The notes under the pieces: generated by a model | Databases searched by the model: none | What the model saw: the letters and a program-made list of their open reading frames with translations, nothing else | Told to the model about the DNA's origin: nothing | Shown: positions 33,320 through 45,400 of the stretch, piece by piece | How the letters are laid out: every line of letters begins with the position of its first letter | Position numbering within the stretch: position 1 is the first letter of the stretch | Made by a program: the position numbers and the translations under genes | NCBI GenBank assembly: GCA_004431415.1 | Contig: QPMI01000560.1 | Location: 186,001-250,000 of the forward strand | DNA from: Cyanophora paradoxa | Lineage: Eukaryota; Glaucocystophyceae; Cyanophorales; Cyanophoraceae | Direction: 5' to 3' | DNA: 64,000 nt

Positions 33320-36300
33320 ATGGCAGCGGAAGCGCCCTTGGTGGGCCTCTCGCGCTTCGTTAGGCCGGTGGCATGGTGAGGATGCCCCCGGCGCAGCGCC
33401 CCAGCCCCTGCGCAGGTTCTTGACCGCGTGCTCTTCGGGGGCAGCGTGACGCGAAAGCCACGGGCCCCGTTCATCTCTGCGCTGCCGCTTAAGGCGCCGA
33501 AGAAGTGCGAGGGCGGCTGCTCCGAGAAGGACGATATTACCTCCCAAGCCTTCGCGTCCCTCGCCGCGCTGAAGGCTCTTGGCGTATTCGATGGATCGTG
33601 GGTGCGCGTGAAGCTAGTTCCCGCCCCGAGGAGCGCGGCTCAGTCTGCGCGCGCAGGTCAAGCTGCGGAGCGCCACCGGCTCGGCCTGCCGCGTCGTGCG
33701 CATGCACGCGCTTCCCAGGTGCGGTCCTGCGCGGGGCTTGCGTTCGCTGTTGGCACGCAGAGCGGTCCTGACGATGCGGCGCAGCGACGAATCGGCGGGG
33801 CTCGACTGGCTGCCGAGCGCGCCGTCGAGCGGGGAGGAGGACGAGCCGGCGGGCTCGTGCACGATCCTGCTGGCTCCGACGGCGTTCCTGGGCCTCGCGG
33901 GGGGCGCCATGGCCCTAGAGGTCCCCGTCCGCCTCGAGCTCGTCCCCGCCCCCGCCGGCCCGCCCTCCACCGCGCCCCTCGCCGCCTCCGGTTCGCCCCA
34001 GCCCGCCTCCGCCCCGCGCTGCCGCCCCGCGAGCCTCCCGCAGGTCTTCCGCAGGCGTCCGGCCTGGCGCTGGCGCCCATAGCGGCGCCCGGGCCGCCGC
34101 TGGTTTCGCCGGCCGAGGACGGCGCCCTGAGAGCCTATTTCGCGACGCCGCGCGTCGTCTACGCCAACGACGTCGTCACCGGTGCGCCGGCGCTCCGGCA
34201 GCGCGGGTCGGGCCGTGTCGACGTGTCGGTGGGGCCAGTGCGCGTCGGGCGGGAGGAGGCGGAGGCGGCGGAGGAGGAGGCGGGCGTGGCGGAGGTGGCG
34301 CGGGCCTGGGGCCCCGGCGCTCACGTCCGCAGCTTCCGCGTGCGCCCCGCCCGCCCGCGGGCGCACCGTTCCGGGCGGCGCCGGGAGTGCTGACGCGCGG
34401 GCCCCGCGCCGGCGCAGGTGCTGGACGTGACGACGGGGGACTACGGCGGGGCCGGCGTCGCCTCGGAAGCCACCGCGCTGAGCGTCCAAGCGGGGCCGTA
34501 CCCGGGCCCGAGCCGCCCCACGCCCCGACTTCCTCCTGGGGCCCGCCCCGGGCGAGCGTGCGCCGCCCCGCCCCGCCCCGCCCCGCCCCGCCCCTGCGCC
34601 GGGCCTCACGCGGGCGCAGCGGAGGACGAGGCGGTGGACGCGGCGTGCGGGCGCATCATGGAGGCCCTCTTCTCCTCCGCCGCCGAGGCCGCCGTCCTCC
34701 CCGCGCTGCTCCTCCTGCAGCCCACCGACTGCCCCGACGCCGACCCGGGCCCCCTCGCCCGGGCCGCCGCGCGCCGCCTGGGGCTTGCCTACATGGAGGA
34801 GGACGTTCTGACGCTGGACCCGTGGAACGGGCCGGCGCTACGGGTGAACGTGGAGCGTGTGCTCGAGCACGCGTCGGACTGCGCGGCGCTGCTGCTGCTG
34901 CGGGGCGGCCAGGCGGTGGCCCCCGAGGACGCCTCGCTCCAGCTCCCCGCCCTCCTGCGCGCCGCCGAGCGGGCCATCGCCGCCGACCCGCGCCCCGAGG
35001 CCCGCGCCCGCGCGAACCCCCGCGTCATCCTCCTCGCCTGCTGCCCCGAGGCCGAGACCGCCCCCGCCGCCCGCCTCCGCGCCGTCTTCGCCGCCGAGAT
35101 GCTCCTCCCCGTGCGCCCCGCCCGCCCGGCCCGCGGGCCCCCGCTGACGGGCCGCGCGCAGTCGGCGGACGACGCGGCGGCGGCGCGGGCGGCGGCGGCG
35201 CTGCTGCGGGCCCCGGCGACGCGGAAGCCCTCCGGCCCGACCTCCTCAGGGTCCGCGCGGGCCCCGGCCCCTCGCTTCGCCCGGGGGCGAGCGCGGGCGG
35301 CAGGGCCGGAGCGAGGCGGAGGCGGCGTGCGTGGCGGAGGACGCGGCGCTCCGGGTGGCGCGGCGGCTGCTGGCGGGCCCGAGCGAGGGCGCGGCGGCGG
35401 CGCCGCTGGCGGCGGAGGAGGCAGAGGCGGCGGCGGGGGAGGTGGTGGCGGCGGTGGCGGCCGGCTCGATCGGGCCGGCGCTGGTGCCGGACATCTCGTG
35501 GGAGGACGTCGGCGGCCTCGAGGAGGTCAAGCGCGAGGTCCTCGAGATCATCCAGGCCCGCCCCCGCTCCCGCCCCCTCCCCCCCCTCCCCCTCTTCCTC
35601 CTGACGCCGCCGGCAGCTGCCGCGGCAGCACGCCGAGCTCTTCGCCGCCGGCCAGATCTCTTCCGGTCCGCCCTCTTATCCGTCCTTTCAGCTCCGCTGA
35701 GCGCCCCGCAGCCGTGCTGCTCTTCGGGCCGCCCGGGTGCGGGAAGACGCTGGTGGCGAAGGCGGTGGCGGCGTGCTGCGGGAGCAGCTTCGTCTCCGTC
35801 AAGGGCCCGGAGCTCATCTCGAGCTACGTCGGCGAGAGCGAGCGGGGCGTGCGCGAGGTCTTCGCCCGGGCCCGCCGCGCCGCCCCCTGCGTCCTCTTCT
35901 TCGACGAGCTCGACGCGCTGGCCCCCGCGCGCGGCCGCACGGGCGACTCGGCCGGCGTGATGGACCGGGTCGTCTCCCAGCTGCTCGCCGAGTGGGACGC
36001 GGCGGCCCCGCACCGCCTCGTCGTCGTGGGGGCCACCAACCGGCCCGACCTGCTCGACCCCGCCCTCCTCCGCCCGGGCCGCTTCGACAAGCTGGTGTAC
36101 ATCCCCCCGCCGTCGGACGTGGCGGGGCAGGCGGCCGTGCTGCGGGCGCTCACCCGCAAGTTCCCCCTCGCCCCCGACGTCGACCTCGAGGCCGCCGTCC
36201 GCGCCACCGGCCACCCCGCCAACGCCCTCACCGGCGCCGACCTCTACGCCCTCGCCGCCGCCGCCTGGACCGCCGCCGCCCAGCAGGCCCTCGCCTCGGC

Positions 36301-36436
36301 GCCCCCGGGGGCCCCGCCCCCGCGCGTGGAGGTGCCGCAGGAGTGTCTGCTGGCCGCCGCCCGCACCCTCCGCCCCTCCGTCTCCCCCGCCGACCTCGCC
36401 CACTACGCCCGCTTTGCCGCCATGTCCCGCTCCTAG
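33320..36436 (+). CDS. PEX6: Peroxisomal biogenesis AAA ATPase Pex6
   Basis: Pex6 partners with Pex1 to extract the import receptor Pex5 from the peroxisomal membrane. ATG 33320 (MAAEAPLVGLSRF) is joined through intron 33359-33415 to VLDRVLFGGSVTRKP; another intron begins at 33602. The N-terminal part is divergent. A first AAA-like region (ALRVNVERVLEHASDCAALL) shows no Walker motifs, as is common for Pex6 D1. The second AAA domain is textbook: ISWEDVGGLEEVKREVLE, GPPGCGKTLVAKAVAA (Walker A), VKGPELISSYVGESE, VLFFDELDALAPARGR (Walker B), VMDRVVSQLLAE, and LLRPGRFDKLVYI (arginine finger). VKGPELI and APARGR are typical of Pex6. Stop at 36434-36436. It runs divergently from the TH1 gene with only 73 bp between the two start codons. 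Confidence 0.9.
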
Positions 36437-36644
36437 CCTCGCCCCTGAATGCCTCCCTTGAATCCCTCTGGATCTGCTGCAACGGGGCTCATCCTACGTA
36501 AAAGAACTTCAGAAGAAGCCAGAGGCAGCTGGGGCTACCGGCGGAGCTCGGGCCTCGCAATACACTGTCGACGGCGGCGGCAACATGCGCTCGCTCTCGC
36601 CTAGCAGCGCGTCGTCGGGGCCGTCGGGAAGACACGGGAAAAGT

Positions 36645-36716
36645 GCCACCTTCGTGGATCGAACACGAGACCTTTAGATCTTCAGTCTAACGCTCTCCCA
36701 GCTGAGCTAAGGCGGC
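36645..36716 (-). tRNA. trnF-GAA: tRNA-Phe (GAA), copy 1
   Basis: On the minus strand a complete 72-nt cloverleaf can be drawn. The acceptor stem is GCCGCCT with AGGTGGC (one G-U pair), followed by the D-arm GCTC/GAGC, the anticodon stem TTAGA/TCTAA with loop CTGAAGA (anticodon GAA), and the T-arm TCGTG/CACGA with loop TTCGATC. No intron and no encoded CCA. Confidence 0.95.
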
Positions 36717-36878
36717 TTGAATTCTTCGCTCCGAATGAACTTGCAATATCTTATCGCGTGACTTGCCGCCTGCACATATGCATTGCGCATCTGCGAATGA
36801 AGTGCCTGCGGCGCATCAAAGAGCACATCGGAAACTGGACCCGGCCGGAATCGAAGGGCCGTCGAAAAAGCGAAAATT

Positions 36879-36950
36879 GCCACCTTCGTGGATCGAACAC
36901 GAGACCTTTAGATCTTCAGTCTAACGCTCTCCCAGCTGAGCTAAGGCGGC
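36879..36950 (-). tRNA. trnF-GAA: tRNA-Phe (GAA), copy 2
   Basis: Identical in all 72 positions to the copy at 36645-36716, 234 bp away in the same orientation. The flanking sequences differ after a few bases, so this is either a short duplication followed by divergence of the spacers or strong homogenisation of the tRNA itself. Confidence 0.95.
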
Positions 36951-37243
36951 TTGTGGAAGATGGATCCACTGCGTTGTCCCATGCCGTCCTGGACCAACCT
37001 CCGAATTCGGGGCGGAAGGCTTCAGCCTGTAGGGCGCTCGTCCATAGCTAAGCATCAGCAGCGCAGACGCGCCGGCGTGTCATCGCAACTTGGCAACGCG
37101 CTCAAACTCGGACGTCCATTGCAGAGCGCAGCTCGTCAATCGCGGCTCGAGCGCAGCAGTTAGGGCCGCTATCGGACGAGACCTGTAGCGCTAGCCAGCA
37201 GAATCGAAAACGATGGTTTGAGAAGCGTTCCGAAGTGTGAAGA

Positions 37244-40200
37244 ATGCCGCTGCCCGTGCTTCAGACAGCGGCCTCGACGCGCTCACATCGCACGGATGAC
37301 GCCGATGTGCCGTTCGAGATGCGAGGGCGATCCCCGGACACGATGGCCCGCGTACGGCGCAAACAGCTTTCAGTCTCCTCGCCGAGGTGGGCTCTGGCCC
37401 AGCGCGCCGAGATGACCAGCTCTGACTCCACCTCGCAGGGCGTTCCAGCAGAAGAACAGCGCGCTCGATAAGATCTTTCCTTGGCGCAAGCGTCTTCTCA
37501 CGCGGCTCGAGCGCTGGGTGCGTCCGCGGGCGCGACGCTTGAGCCTGGCTGCAGCTGCGGGGGCACCGACGGGCCGGGCAGGACACGGTTGCAGAATACG
37601 TCTCGGTCGGGATCGTCGCAGTATCGGTCGTGCTCTTCGTGGTGCGTGCCAGGCTCGGCTGCAACGGGCGCGCGCCGCGGCCAAGCGCGCGCCGCCGCAG
37701 GTGGGGAGCATCCCGGCCCTCGTGCAATACAGCACGTTCTGGTGCGCGCCCGCCCGCCCCTCCTGCACCTCGGGCTATCTATCCGCGGGGTCGGCGGCTG
37801 AGGGCGGGGGGGCCGGGGGCCGGGGCAGGCAGGTGATGGACGTGATCAGCGTGGTGGTTTTCACGCTGGAGATCCTCGTCCGAGCCTTCTGCGCCCCCTG
37901 CCTCCTCGACTACGCCAAGGTGCCACCACCCCGCCTCCGAAGCCCCGCCTCCGCCTGGCCTCGAGCGGGGCGGGGCGGGGGGGCAGGACCCGTTCAGCTG
38001 GGTGGACGTCATTGTGGTGGTCCCCCTCTACATCGAGGTCCCCCGCCCCGCCCCGCCCCGCCCCGCCCCGCCCCGCCCCGCCCCGTGCCCCGACGCGAGG
38101 CCGGGGCGCAGGTGGCGAGCGTGTCGGGGACGCTGGGACAGGTGCAGGCCCTCCGCGTCCTCCGCCTCGTCCAGGTCCCCGCCCGCCCCGCCCCGCCCCG
38201 CCCCACCCGCTCGCCCCCGCCGCTTCTTAGGCAGGCGCCGCCAGGTCTTCCGCATCTTCAAGCTCTGGCGCTGTGCGCGCCGCCGCCGCCCCCCGCTCGC
38301 GCCTGCACACCCGCACCCACCCGACGCCCGCGCCGCGCCGCGCCTCAGACGGGATCAACGCGCGCATCTTCATCGAGACGCTCGCGGAGACGAAGACCGC
38401 GTTCCTGTGCGAGCGCCACTATAATTCAAGTCTTAAATGAAGACCGTAATCTAACCACCTAACCCGCGCCGCGCCCCGCCCGCAGGATGCTGCTCTACTT
38501 CCTGGCGATCTACGTGATCGTCGTGGCATCGGCCATGCACTTCGCCGAGCGGGGCGCGTGGGACGAGGAGCGCCAGAACTGGCTCGTCACCGACCCCGAC
38601 ACCGGCGAGCAGGTCCGCCCGCCCCGCTCCCCAGCCCCCGCCGCCCCGCCCCGCCCCGCCCCGCCCCGACCGGGGCCGGCGCCAGGTCGTCTCGGGCTTC
38701 GAATCCATTCCCTCCGCCTTTTGGTTCACCGTCGTCATGATGACCACCACGGGCTTCGGGGACGTGGTGCCCCTGACGCCCTGGGGCAAGTCCATCTGCT
38801 CCTGCTCCATGGTGCGTGGTCGGACCTCCCCGCGGCTTGCGCCCCCCGGCTCACTCGCGCCGCCCCCCGCAGTTCGTCGCGATGATCCTCATGGTGCGCT
38901 CGCCGCCCGCCGCCCCCGCCGCCGCCGCCGCCCCCGCAGGCCGCCCGTTCGCTCACCCTCGCGCGCAGACGATGCCGATCGCGGTGATGCAGACGAGCTT
39001 CACGGAGGTGAACCAGCGGCTGCGGGAGCTGCAGCGGCAGCAGCGCGAGCTCCGCCGCGTCCGCCGCAGCCTCACCGCCCACTTCGCCCTCGAGGCCTGC
39101 CCCCGCCCTCCCGCCTCCTTCCACTCCACTCCCCTCCCCTCGCTTCGATCTGACCCGCCGGCCCCCGCGCGCCCCGCAGGAGGCCGACAGCGCCCTTGCC
39201 GCGGCGGCCGCGGCCGCGGCGGCGGCGGCGGTGGCGGCGGAGGTCAGTGGGCAGGAGCACGGCGAGCGGTCGCCGGTGGCGGCGGCGGCGGTGGCGGCGC
39301 TGGCGCGGCTGGCGGAGCGGCGGCGGGTGGAGGTGTGGCGGGCGGGGCGGGGGGCGACGCGCACGTGCTGGCGACGGACTTCCGGGAGGAGTGGGGCGAG
39401 GAGGGCGCGAGCGCCGCCGGCGGCTCCGAGGAGGCCGACGGGCCCGTGCCCCCGCCGTCCTCCTCGAGGCGCCCCCCAAGGCCCGCCTCAACGGCGCCCG
39501 CCCCGCCCCCGCCCCCGCCTCCGCCTCCGCCCCGCCGGCCCCCGCCTCGGCGCTGGAGGCGCTGGCGGCGCTGCGGGCGGCGAGCGGGACGCCCGAGGGC
39601 GACTCGCGGCGGGCGCTGACCTCCTCGGGGGCCTCCTCCCCCGCCCTCCGCCCCTCCCCGGCCCCGGCCCCCGCCCCGGGGCGGCACCCGCGGCTCGGGG
39701 ACATCGGGGGGCGGCGCCTGCGGGTCTCCTTCTCGGCGGAGGGCGGCCTGGGCCCCGCCCCGCCGGCCTCGGCGTCGGCCTCGGGGACCGAGTCGCGGGA
39801 TCGGAGCCCGACGGGCTCCTTCACGGAGCGCCCGCGCGCCGCCGCCGCCGCCGCCGCCGCCGCCTCCCGGGCGAGCATCGCCTCCCGCACGCAGACGGCC
39901 CGCGAGCGCGGGCTCCGCTCCTCCTCCGACCTCGCCGCCCCGTCCGCCCCGCCCCGCCCCCCCCCCCCCCCCCCCCCCCCTTCCCCCCCCTTCCCCCCGC
40001 CGCCCCCCTGGCTCCTCGGCTGAGCCACCGCTGCGCGCGCGCGCGCAGGCGGATTCCCTTCGGGGACGACCAGGTCTCCCTCACCTTCGTCTCCCGCCGC
40101 GACAGCATGCCCCGCATCCGCCGCGCGGGGGGCGCCTCCCCCGAGCCCCCGTCCCTCTCCTCCCTCCGCCGCATCCCCGCCGCCGGCCTCGGCCCGGGCC

Positions 40201-41682
40201 CCTACGAGGGCGCCTCCTCGGAGTCGAACCCGCCCTCGCCCCCCGGCTCCTTCCGCTCCCTCCCGCCGCCCCTCTCCGGCTCCTTCCGCGCCTTCGCCCC
40301 GCCGGCCGGGGGCCTGGGGGCCCGCTCCCCCCCGCTGCGCCCCGTCCCCGCCTCGCTGGAGGCCGTGGAGGCCCCTCCGTGGGAGGCGGGCGAGAGGGCG
40401 CCCCGGCCGCCGCTGCCGCAGCGGGGGGGCTCGTTCCGGCGGAACCCGCCCCCGCTTGCGCTCCTCGCCGCCGCGCACGAGATGCCGCCCCTGGAGGGGC
40501 CCCTCGGGCCCCCCAACCCCTTCGTCCTCGGGCCCGCCCCCATGTCCCCCCCGGGGCCCGCCCCCCCCGCCCCCGCCCCAACCCCTCCTCCTCCGAGCGC
40601 GCCCCCGCGCCGGAGCCTCCCGCCGAGGCCGCCCCGCCGGAGCCTCCCTCGCCGCCCCCTCCTCCTGCCCCTCCTGCCCCCGCCCCGGCGCTCCAGGCGC
40701 CGCCTGCGCCTGCGCTGGTCACCTCCCCGCCGGAGCCGCCGGGGGGCCGCCGGGGGAGGGCGGGGAGGCGGGGCGGGCGCTGCCCTTCTCGCCGCACGCG
40801 CAGGGGCAGGGGCAGGGGCCGGGCTCGCCGTGGCAGGGCCCCGGGGGCCTCCTCGCCTCGCTGCACGTCCTCTCGCCCACCGCCGACCTCCTCTTCGCCC
40901 CCTCGCCCGCCTCCCGCGCCGGGCACGGGCCGGGGCCCCCTCCCCCGCCTTCTTCTTCGGGGGCACCTCCTCCCCCGGCGAGCCGCCGGCGACGCCGCTG
41001 CCGGCGCTGCCGCCGGGGACGGCGGAGCTGCTGGCGCGGGCGGCGGCGGCGGCGGTGGACGCGGCGCTCAAGGACCGCCTCGACGCCATACGGCGCGAGG
41101 CGGCGGCGGCCGTGGCGGCCGCCATCCTCCGCGCCGCCCGCCCCGCCCTCTCCCGCGCCGCCTCCGGCTCCCACTCGCCCCCGGGCGGCCCCGGCCCCGC
41201 CCTCGCCCCCGCCCGCTCCGCCCGGGGCCCGGCGCTGCCCCAGAGGTTCGCAGCCCGGGCTCCGCCCCGGCCTCCCCCGCCGCCCCGCCGGCGGCCCTCG
41301 CTGCGCCGGCGGCCGGCGAGCCTCCCTTGGAGCCGCCGGGCGGGAGCGGCGGGGGCGGCTTCGAGGAGGGCGAGAGGGGGAGGGAGGGGGGCGAGAGCCC
41401 CGGGACCCCTGGCGGCAGCTCTGAGGCGGCGGGGGAGGGCGGGGAGGGGCCGCGGGCGAGGACGGCCGCGGGGCCGACGCCGCCGCGGAGATCGCTGCCG
41501 CGGCGGCCCCCCGGCCGGCCTGGCACGAGCTCGAGGCTCCCCCGCAGGGGCCCAGCCCGGGGGGGGCCTTGGAGGTGGGGCCCGGGCCCGGGGCGGGGCG
41601 GGACCCCGCGGTGGTGCGCCGCCTCCTCGCCCGCGCCGAGTCCCTCCTCTCCAAGCCCCTCCCGTCCCACGGCGGCCCTTAA
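37244..41682 (+). CDS. Voltage-gated K+ channel with long disordered C-terminal tail
   Basis: Six-transmembrane Kv-type subunit. ATG 37244 (an in-frame ATG at 37319 is the alternative). Introns: 37387-37438, 37518-37581, 37642-37700, 37742-37828, 37920-37986, 38038-38115, 38175-38244, 38273-38347, 38407-38485, 38613-38685, 38812-38872 and 38894-38968. Spliced segments: S1 ([14 protein letters not shown]), S2 ([16 protein letters not shown]), S3 ([13 protein letters not shown]), voltage sensor S4 ([17 protein letters not shown], charges every third residue with one Gln), S5 ([19 protein letters not shown]), pore with filter TTTGFGD, and S6 (FVAMILMTMPIAVM). GFGD replaces the usual GYGD. A helical stretch ([17 protein letters not shown]) follows, then about 800 residues of Ser/Pro/Ala-rich sequence to a folded-looking end ([13 protein letters not shown]) and a TAA at 41680-41682. 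Exon joins in the tail are not resolved. Confidence 0.85.
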
Positions 41683-42414
41683 GCGAGCCGCCACAAGTTA
41701 CATACACGCGCGACGCGCATTCGAATTAGTACATCTGGCATAACGAACACGTACTAGTACTATATTCTATTCGCTATACTTGTTGCCGACTCGGCGAGTT
41801 GGTAATACAATTGGGGGTACTTTCAATAGTATGATATTCTCTTGCGGAAAAGTTTAAACCACACACGCGCGAAGTGCGAGATTCGGTGCTTGCTGATCAA
41901 GATCATATGCAGAAAGCGGTACTACGGTACCTTGGTAAAAGCGGTCGGAGGGTCCGGTCCGCCCGGGCGCCGGTCCGAGGGGTTCCGAGGCCCCGGACCG
42001 GCAGCCGGATAAATACGCACACGAGAATAGGGTCCCGGTATCTAGTCCTACTCGTACTAAGCTGGGGCGACAGCAAGGCGCGGGAACGTACACTAGCGGC
42101 CTAAGCGGATCCCGAACGCTGCGCAGACACTGAATCTCTAGCTAGGGGCAATGCTGCGGGACTTGGGGCAATTGCAAGCGACTGGGGGGGAAGGCTGCGC
42201 ACTAAACTGCTCAGGACGAAAAAAACGAAATACTCGAAATACTAATACCCGCCCCGCAAACAGGAGGCAGGGCAGGCCGGCTGCAGTCGCCGCTTGAAAA
42301 CACTTGAAACGAAGGACGGCGTGAAGCTGGATGACGGGTGCGGCTGCTGCGGGCGCTGCGCGGGCCCGGCGGCCCGCGGGACGGCCGGCTCGCTGGCTCG
42401 GGGGCGGCCGGCGG
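41683..42414. other. Intergenic spacer between convergent genes
   Basis: About 730 bp of mixed composition with an AT-rich part near 41690-41870. It contains a local repeat of GGTCCG/CCGGTCCGC words (41950-42000). No gene, tRNA or longer repeat is seen. It should carry the 3' ends of the K+ channel gene (+) and the gene on the other strand. Confidence 0.4.
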
Positions 42415-45400
42415 CTAGTGCTTGCCGAAGGAGGAGGGGGAGGCGAGGAGGCCGGAGAGGAAGGCCTCCTGCTGGGCCTGGTTCATCTGCAGCGCCGCCA
42501 GGTCCGCCTCCAGCTGCGCCAGCGGGCCGCTCCGCGGGGCCCCGCCCCCGCCCCCCCCGTGCCCGCCCCGCTGCGCCGCCGCCGCCACGTGCGCCGCCGC
42601 CGCCGCGTGCGCCGCCGCCTGCGCGGCGGCGTGCGCGGCGGCGTGGGCGGCGCTGCTGGAGGCCGGGGGCGAGGAGGAGGCGGAGGAGAGGGAGGTGCCC
42701 GGGGAGGGCCCGGGGTACGCCCCCGAAAGGGAGTTGGAGCGGGAGGAGCGGGTGGAGGGGGAGGCGGAGAGGCCCGCGGGGGGCGTGCGGGCCCCCGAGG
42801 AGGCGCCGTAGAGGGCGTGCAGGTGCAGCGGCGGCAGCGGGCCATCGCGGTCCCACGAGACCGACCCCAGCTCCTCGAGGCCGGCGGCGCCCAGGGAGCC
42901 CTTGCGCGGCATCGGCGGCGGCGCGTTCTCGCCGGCGGCCCCGGAGCTCCAGTGGTGGTGGCCGAGGGCGGGGGAGGGGGCGCGGGCGAGGGCGGAGAGG
43001 AAGGCGACCTGGGCCTCGGCGCGGGCGAGGCGCCCCTGCAGCTCCGAGCACTGCCGCCGCCACCCCTCCGCCTGCTGCGCCAGCGCCGCCTTCTCCCGCT
43101 GCAGCTGCTCTGCGCCCCCGGCCCCGCCCCGCTCACGAAGGAAAGGAAAGGAAAGGAAAGGAAAGGAAAGGAAAGGAGAGGAGAGGAGGGGGGCGGACCG
43201 ACGCGGATGCGGAGGATCGCCTCGTCGGGGCCGGCGGAGAGGCCGCCCCCCTGCGCCCCGCCCTGCCCGCCCCCCGCGGGGCCCGGCGACTGCGACCCGC
43301 CCCCGCCGCCCCCGTTCGCCTGCGCCTGCCGGCCGGCTCGCGTCGGCGGAGCAGCGCGGCGCGGAGGCGGTGGGAGGGAGAGGAGAGGCGCACGGCGGCG
43401 GCGGCGGCGGCGAGGGAGCGGAGCTCCTCCATGCGCTGCTGGAGCAGCAGCACCTCGGGCTGCCCGCCCCGCCCCGCCCCGTCACGCCCGCCCCGCGCAA
43501 GCGAGGCGCCGGCGGCGCGGCGCGCGCACCGGCGGTGGGCCGCGAGACTCGTCGGGCGAGGGCGGCGAGGGGGCCCCCGCGCCGCTGCCCCGCCCCCGCC
43601 GGCGGGGCGGGGGCGTTGAGCTGCTCCCACTCCCAGGCGCGCCCGGCGGCGTCGGCGGCGGCGGCGGCGGCGTCGGCGGCGGCGCTGGCGCCGGCGGCGA
43701 GGGCGGCCCCGAGGGCGCTCGCGAGGTCCTCGTCCGAGGCCGGCCGCGCGGGGCTCGTCACCGAGCCCCCGCTCCGGGGCGGCTGGGGCACGGGGGCGGG
43801 GAGCGGGGCCGGGGGCGGCTGGCCGCCGGCGCGGGCGCAGCGGCGGATGATGCCGGTGAGGTAGCCGGAGTGGGACTGTATGGCGCGCATGCCGACGCGG
43901 GAGACGCCCTCCACGAAGAGCTCCAGCGCCTCTAGCGCCGTGCCCCGCTCCAGCCCCCTGCCCCACGCTCCCTCACACGCCGCCCCAGCCGCTCGCCCCG
44001 CGCCGCGTCGGGAGGGGCGCACGAGAGCTCCTGGAGGACCTGGGCGGAGAGGCGCACGAAGCCGTCCGTGCGGCACGCCAGCTCGAGCCGCATCAGCCGC
44101 CCCCGCACCTCCCCCTCCAGCCGCCGCGTCTCTGCGAGCCCGCCCCCGCCCCCGCCCTTCAGCCCCGCCCGCGGGGGCGGAGCGGGAGGAGACGGGGGGA
44201 AGGGGTGCGGGGCGGACGGGCGGCGCGGTCGCGGAGGATGGCGAGGTACTGGGCGACGGCGCGGGGGCCGGTGAGGGTGCGCCGCTCGAGGGCCCCCGCC
44301 AGCACCTCCAGCATCAGCGCCGCGTCCGCCAGCCCCGCCCCCCTGTTCCCGCCCCGCCCCTCAGCGCGCGCCCCGGCCCCTTCTCTCGCATCGCTGCCGG
44401 CCGCACTTGAGCGTCTCGATGGCGTCCTGCGCCGGCGCCGTCGGTGTGGGGGAGAGAGGGGCGCTCGGGCACATCGCGCGGGGCGCCGCGGACCTCGTCG
44501 AAGTAGACAGGGGCGTTGTTGGAGAAGCGCAGCGCCGCCTGCATCGCCAGCACCGCCCGCTGCAGCGCCGGCGGCAGCGTCCGCACCGCTGCGCGCAACG
44601 CGTCGGCCCGACGCAGCGTTCGGGGCCCCTGGCTCGAGGAGGGCGAGAGGCGCGCGGATTCCGCCGTCCCTTAAGCGCGCGGCGTCCGACGCTCCTTTCG
44701 GGAGCCGACGAAAGTGACCCGAATGGAAGAAGAAACAAACAAGGAATTCGAGGAGGCCCGCGACGCCCTCTTCTCTCTTTGGATCCCTTCCTCCGCCCCA
44801 AAAGCCCGGGGGGGACGGGGGAGCGGGCGGGGGGGCGGGGCGGACCCCTGCGCTGCTGGGCAATGGTGAAGAGGTAGGCGCCGCCCTCGGAGATGACGCC
44901 GCTCGGCACGTCGTTCACCCGCTGCTCGAACTGCTGCAGCACCTGCGCCCCGCCGCCCAGCGCCCGGCCCCTCAGCGCCCCCTCCCGTCGCAGACGCGCC
45001 CCGCCTCCCCGCGCCCCCGCCGCGAAGGGGTTAATGTGAATTTAAGCGGAAGCTCGAGTGTGGCTGATAAAGGTTTCGTCCGCGCTCGGGTCTTCTGTGC
45101 ATGCACAGCGGCGGAGGCGCCGCCGCGCGGGGCGCCTCACCTGAAGCGCGTCGTCTTCGGCGAGGGCGCTGCGCGCCGCGGCAGAGCTCGCTCAGTTCGG
45201 GCGCGAAACGGCACGCCGGCGCCTCCAGAAAAGAAGGGAATGCACCTGAGAGCCTCGGCACACATGCTGGTGACGGGCCTGCGGCGCCGCGTGGCGGGCG
45301 GCGTCGGTCGGGGCGCGCGCGGCGCGGGCCGCGCAACGCGGGGCGCATCGGGGGCGCACAGGGGGTGCTGGAGGGCGGGGTAGGAGCGGCCCTCCATCGA

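Larger units (their letters stand above)
36437..37243. other. Intergenic region carrying two tRNA genes
   Basis: Between PEX6 and the potassium channel gene. Apart from the two tRNA-Phe genes (annotated separately), I see nothing coding. Both tRNAs are on the minus strand, opposite to the flanking protein genes. Confidence 0.5.

Noticed and set aside
36838-36862. Second tRNA-like 3' half (GGACCCGGCCGGAATCGAA) between the two tRNA-Phe genes
   Set aside because: The T-stem does not pair and there is no partner for the acceptor stem.
43137-43178. GAAAG array considered as a telomere or regulatory array
   Set aside because: The unit is not telomere-like and it lies in an intron; an ordinary microsatellite is the simplest reading.
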